Part shown: piece after piece, positions 61,492-64,000 of the stretch
How the letters are laid out: every line of letters starts with the position of its first letter
How positions within the stretch are numbered: position 1 is the first letter of the stretch
NCBI RefSeq assembly: GCF_900091605.1
Contig: NZ_FMCQ01000003.1
Location: 370,495-434,494 of the forward strand
DNA length: 64,000 nt
Direction: 5' to 3'
Source of the DNA: Micromonospora tulbaghiae
Lineage (GTDB): Bacteria > Actinomycetota > Actinomycetes > Mycobacteriales > Micromonosporaceae
Notes under the pieces: model-generated
Told to the model about the DNA's origin: nothing
Seen by the model: the letters and a program-made list of their open reading frames with translations, nothing else
Database searches by the model: none
Position numbers and translations under genes: made by a program

Positions 61492-62190
61492 TCAGAGGCC
61501 GGAGAGGCGCTGGCCGGCTCGGACCACGGCCATGGCGTGGCGTTCCCCGGGGCGGCGGCCGAGGCGCTCGATCGGGCCGGAGATGCTGATCGCGGCGATC
61601 ACCCGCCCGGTGCGGTCGCGGATCGGCGCCGAGACGCTCGCCACACCCGCCTCCCGCTCCGCGACGCTCTGCGCCCATCCGCGCCGCCGCACCTCGGCCA
61701 GCGTGCGGCCGGTGAACTTGGAGCGGGGGAGCAGCGGCATGACCGCCTCCGGCGGCTCCCAGGCGAGCAGGATCTGCGCCGCCGAACCGGCGGTCATCGG
61801 CAGCACCGAGCCGACCGGGACGGTGTCCCGAAGGCCGCTGGCACGCTCGGCGGCGGCCACACAGATCCGCTCGTCGGCGCGGCGCAGGTAGAGCTGGGCG
61901 CTTTCGCCGGTGGCGTCCCGTAGCGCGGCGAGCAGCGGCTCGGCGGCGGTCAGGAGCACGTCCGGGGCCGCGTTGGCCAGCTCGCCCAGGCGTGGACCCG
62001 GGCGCCAGCGCCCCTGGGTGTCCCGGACGAGCATCCGGTGGATCTCCAGCGCCTGTGCCAGCCGGTGCGCAGTGGCCCGGGGCAGCTTGGTGCGTTCAAC
62101 GAGTTCGGCCAGGCTGGCGCCGTCGACACAGGCGGCCAGGATGACCACCGCCTTGTCGAGAACGCCGACACCGCTCATACTGAGTCCCAC
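61492..62190 (-). CDS. ndgR: IclR-family regulator NdgR/LtbR
   Basis: NdgR controls leuCD and other amino acid genes in streptomycetes (LtbR in corynebacteria). The 232-residue protein has the N-terminal winged helix (GVGVLDKAVVILAAC; LPRATAHRLAQALEIHRML) and the IclR effector domain with near-signature stretches ATGESAQLYLRRADERICVAAAERASGLRDTVPVGS and RRGWAQSVAEREAGVASVSAPIRD. It is divergent from leuC with only ~37 bp between, the classic arrangement. The start may be the GTG at 62190, with GGGAGG upstream, or the ATG at 62178. Confidence 0.94.
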   Translation of the reverse strand: MGLSMSGVGVLDKAVVILAACVDGASLAELVERTKLPRATAHRLAQALEIHRMLVRDTQGRWRPGPRLGELANAAPDVLLTAAEPLLAALRDATGESAQLYLRRADERICVAAAERASGLRDTVPVGSVLPMTAGSAAQILLAWEPPEAVMPLLPRSKFTGRTLAEVRRRGWAQSVAEREAGVASVSAPIRDRTGRVIAAISISGPIERLGRRPGERHAMAVVRAGQRLSGL

Positions 62191-62197
62191 AAGCCGA

Positions 62198-62221
62198 AAT
62201 TTACCTCCCAGAATTTAGGAT
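62198..62221. promoter_or_regulatory. Overlapping ndgR/leuC promoters and candidate operator
   Basis: The tiny divergent region holds AAATT...AATTT arms (62198-62216) around CCTCCCAG, an AT-rich dyad in GC-rich DNA. TAGGAT (62216-62221) is a plausible -10 for leuC placing the start at its ATG. On the minus strand TAAATT (62204-62199) could be the ndgR -10. NdgR binding here is expected from known biology, not shown. Confidence 0.5.
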
Positions 62222-62227
62222 GTCCAG

Positions 62228-63670
62228 ATGGTGGGAGTCACTCAACCGAGGACCCTGGCCGAGAAGGTCTGGGACGCACACGTGGTCCGCTCCGCCGACG
62301 GCGAGCCGGACCTGCTCTTCATCGACCTGCACCTGCTGCACGAGGTGACCAGCCCGCAGGCGTTCGACGGGCTGCGTCTGGCCGGGCGCGGGGTCCGCCG
62401 TACCGACCTGACGATTGCGACCGAGGACCACAACACCCCGACCGGGTACGACGACCCGGCCTTCCGCTCCCGGCGCGGCGACCTGCTCACGATCGCGGAC
62501 CCCACCTCCCGCACCCAGATCGAGACGCTGCGCCGCAACTGCGCCGAGTTCGGCGTCCGCCTGCACCCGCTGGGCGACGAGAACCAGGGCATCGTGCACG
62601 TCATCGGCCCGCAGCTCGGCCTCACCCAGCCCGGCATGACGATCGTGTGCGGCGACTCGCACACCGCCACCCACGGCGCGTTCGGGGCGCTGGCGTTCGG
62701 CATCGGCACCAGTGAGGTCGAGCACGTGCTGGCCACGCAGACGCTGCCGCAGGCCCGCCCGAAGACCATGGCCGTGAACGTCGTCGGCGAGCTGGCGCCC
62801 GGCGTCACCGCCAAGGACCTGGTGCTCGCGCTGATCGCGCAGGTCGGCACCGGCGGCGGGCGCGGTCACATCGTCGAGTACCGGGGCGAGGCGATCCGCG
62901 ACCTCTCGATGGAGGGGCGGATGACGATCGCCAACATGTCCATCGAGTGGGGCGCCAAGGCCGGCATGATCGCGCCGGACGAGACCACGTTCGCGTACCT
63001 GAAGGGGCGGCCCAACGCGCCCCAGGGCGACGACTGGGACGCGGCGCTGGAGTACTGGCGGACGCTGCCGACCGACGAGGGCGCGACCTTCGACACCGAG
63101 GTCACGCTGGACGCGAGCCGGATCACGCCGTTCGTGACCTGGGGCACCAACCCCGGGCAGGGCGTGCCGCTGGGCGCCACCGTGCCGGACCCGGAGGAGT
63201 TCGTCACCGAGCCGGAGCGGGTCGCGGCCCGTCGCGCGCTGGAGTACATGGACCTCACCCCGGGCACCCCGATGCGCGACCTCGCCGTGGACGTGGTCTT
63301 CGTCGGCTCCTGCACCAACGGCCGCCTGGAGGACCTGCGGGCCGCCGCCGAGGTGCTGCGCGGGCGGCGGGTCGCCGACGGCGTACGCATGCTCGTGGTG
63401 CCCGGCTCCGCCGCGGTCCGCGAGGCGGCCGAGATCGAGGGGCTGGACAAGGTGTTCTCCGACGCCGGCGCCGAGTGGCGCTTCGCCGGCTGCTCCATGT
63501 GTCTGGGCATGAACCCGGACACGCTGAAGCCGGGCGAGCGCTCCGCCTCGACCTCCAACCGCAACTTCGAGGGCCGCCAGGGCCGGGGCGGGCGTACCCA
63601 CCTGGTGTCCCCGCCGGTCGCCGCCGCCACCGCCGTGGTCGGCCGGCTGGCCGCCCCCGCCGACCTGTAG
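62228..63670 (+). CDS. leuC: 3-isopropylmalate dehydratase large subunit
   Basis: LeuC, with LeuD, isomerises 2- to 3-isopropylmalate in leucine synthesis and citramalate to methylmalate in the CimA pathway. The 480-residue aconitase-family protein has [13 protein letters not shown], the substrate loop [28 protein letters not shown], and the three [4Fe-4S] cysteines: one in GSCTNGR and two in GCSMCLGMN. The ATG at 62228 has AGGA upstream, but the message may be leaderless. leuD follows after 15 bp. Confidence 0.97.
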   Translation: MVGVTQPRTLAEKVWDAHVVRSADGEPDLLFIDLHLLHEVTSPQAFDGLRLAGRGVRRTDLTIATEDHNTPTGYDDPAFRSRRGDLLTIADPTSRTQIETLRRNCAEFGVRLHPLGDENQGIVHVIGPQLGLTQPGMTIVCGDSHTATHGAFGALAFGIGTSEVEHVLATQTLPQARPKTMAVNVVGELAPGVTAKDLVLALIAQVGTGGGRGHIVEYRGEAIRDLSMEGRMTIANMSIEWGAKAGMIAPDETTFAYLKGRPNAPQGDDWDAALEYWRTLPTDEGATFDTEVTLDASRITPFVTWGTNPGQGVPLGATVPDPEEFVTEPERVAARRALEYMDLTPGTPMRDLAVDVVFVGSCTNGRLEDLRAAAEVLRGRRVADGVRMLVVPGSAAVREAAEIEGLDKVFSDAGAEWRFAGCSMCLGMNPDTLKPGERSASTSNRNFEGRQGRGGRTHLVSPPVAAATAVVGRLAAPADL

Positions 63671-63685
63671 AAGGGCAGCCGACAG

Positions 63686-64000
63686 ATGGACAAGTTCACC
63701 ACCCACACCGGCACGGCCGTGCCGCTGCGCCGATCCAACGTGGACACCGACCAGATCATCCCCGCCGTGTACCTCAAGCGGGTGACCCGGACCGGATTCG
63801 CAGATGGTCTGTTCAACGCGTGGCGGGAGGACCCGTCATTCGTCCTCAACGATCCCGTCCATTCGGGTGCGTCGATTCTGATCGCCGGCCCCGAGTTCGG
63901 CACCGGATCCTCCCGGGAGCACGCCGTCTGGGCGCTGCGGGACTGGGGCTTCCGGGCTGTCATCTCGCCTCGCTTCGGCGACATCTTCCGTGGCAACGCG
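63686..64000 (+). CDS. leuD: 3-isopropylmalate dehydratase small subunit (partial)
   Basis: The first 105 codons are present and run off the right edge. The start [32 protein letters not shown] and the motif [17 protein letters not shown] are diagnostic of LeuD, the swivelling small subunit that pairs with LeuC. The ATG follows AAGGGCAG. It forms an operon with leuC. Confidence 0.95.
   Translation, partial: MDKFTTHTGTAVPLRRSNVDTDQIIPAVYLKRVTRTGFADGLFNAWREDPSFVLNDPVHSGASILIAGPEFGTGSSREHAVWALRDWGFRAVISPRFGDIFRGNA

Overview
The window is very GC-rich, densely coded DNA with strong G/C third-position bias. Gene content and style point to a filamentous actinomycete of the Micromonosporaceae, most likely Micromonospora or a close relative. 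The clues are gatCA/gatB, an ilvBNC-serA-leuB-ilvE-cimA run, an IclR-type NdgR regulator divergent from leuCD beside a tRNA-Gln/tRNA-Glu cluster, CBM2-tailed secreted hydrolases, many GTG starts and leaderless-looking promoters. The genus is inferred, not proven.

Layout. 1-4.5 kb: end of gatC, gatA, a sortase-anchored Ig-like surface protein, and gatB. 4.6-13.6 kb: an AceE-like thiamine-diphosphate enzyme, a non-coding inverted-repeat region, a membrane metallophosphoesterase, a PQQ-type sugar dehydrogenase lipoprotein, a GAF-GAF-SpoIIE phosphatase, a 2-hydroxyacid dehydrogenase and a small membrane protein. 13.7-16.6 kb: a repeat-rich zone (three GATCTTGG hairpins, a perfect 215-bp tandem duplication, an 18-bp x5 repeat) running into a degenerate GGDEF-EAL gene. 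16.6-23.6 kb: a LacI-controlled locus with a sugar-binding lipoprotein, two permeases and a cytoplasmic GH2 beta-mannosidase. 23.7-27.2 kb: ArsR-SulP, then a DUF4386 membrane protein divergent from a TetR regulator with two operator palindromes. 27.4-30 kb: a PD-(D/E)XK nuclease-like protein of unknown role and small hypotheticals.

30-49 kb is mainly branched-chain amino acid and serine synthesis: ilvD, a complete GGDEF-EAL protein, ilvBNC, serA, leuB, ilvE and cimA, interspersed with apbE, a tyrosine phosphatase, a PRC-barrel protein and ahpCD. Both ilvB and cimA are preceded by a short peptide with branched-chain codons and a U-tailed hairpin, suggesting ribosome-mediated attenuation. 50-57 kb: a secreted protein, a MoxR-DUF58-VWA-S1C protease operon, arfB, an acetyltransferase and a secreted SGNH esterase with a CBM2. 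57-64 kb: a putative DNA glycosylase, a secreted/membrane protein, an FAH-family enzyme, tRNA-Gln(CUG), two identical tRNA-Glu(CUC), ndgR, leuC and the start of leuD.

Together the biosynthetic genes cover isoleucine from pyruvate via citramalate (cimA, leuCD, leuB) and the shared ilv steps, so one regulator (NdgR) plus two attenuators could coordinate them. No prophage, CRISPR array or insertion sequence was seen. The most unusual items are the paired attenuators, the tandem duplication over the EAL gene start, the families of long perfect intergenic hairpins, and the standalone PD-(D/E)XK protein.
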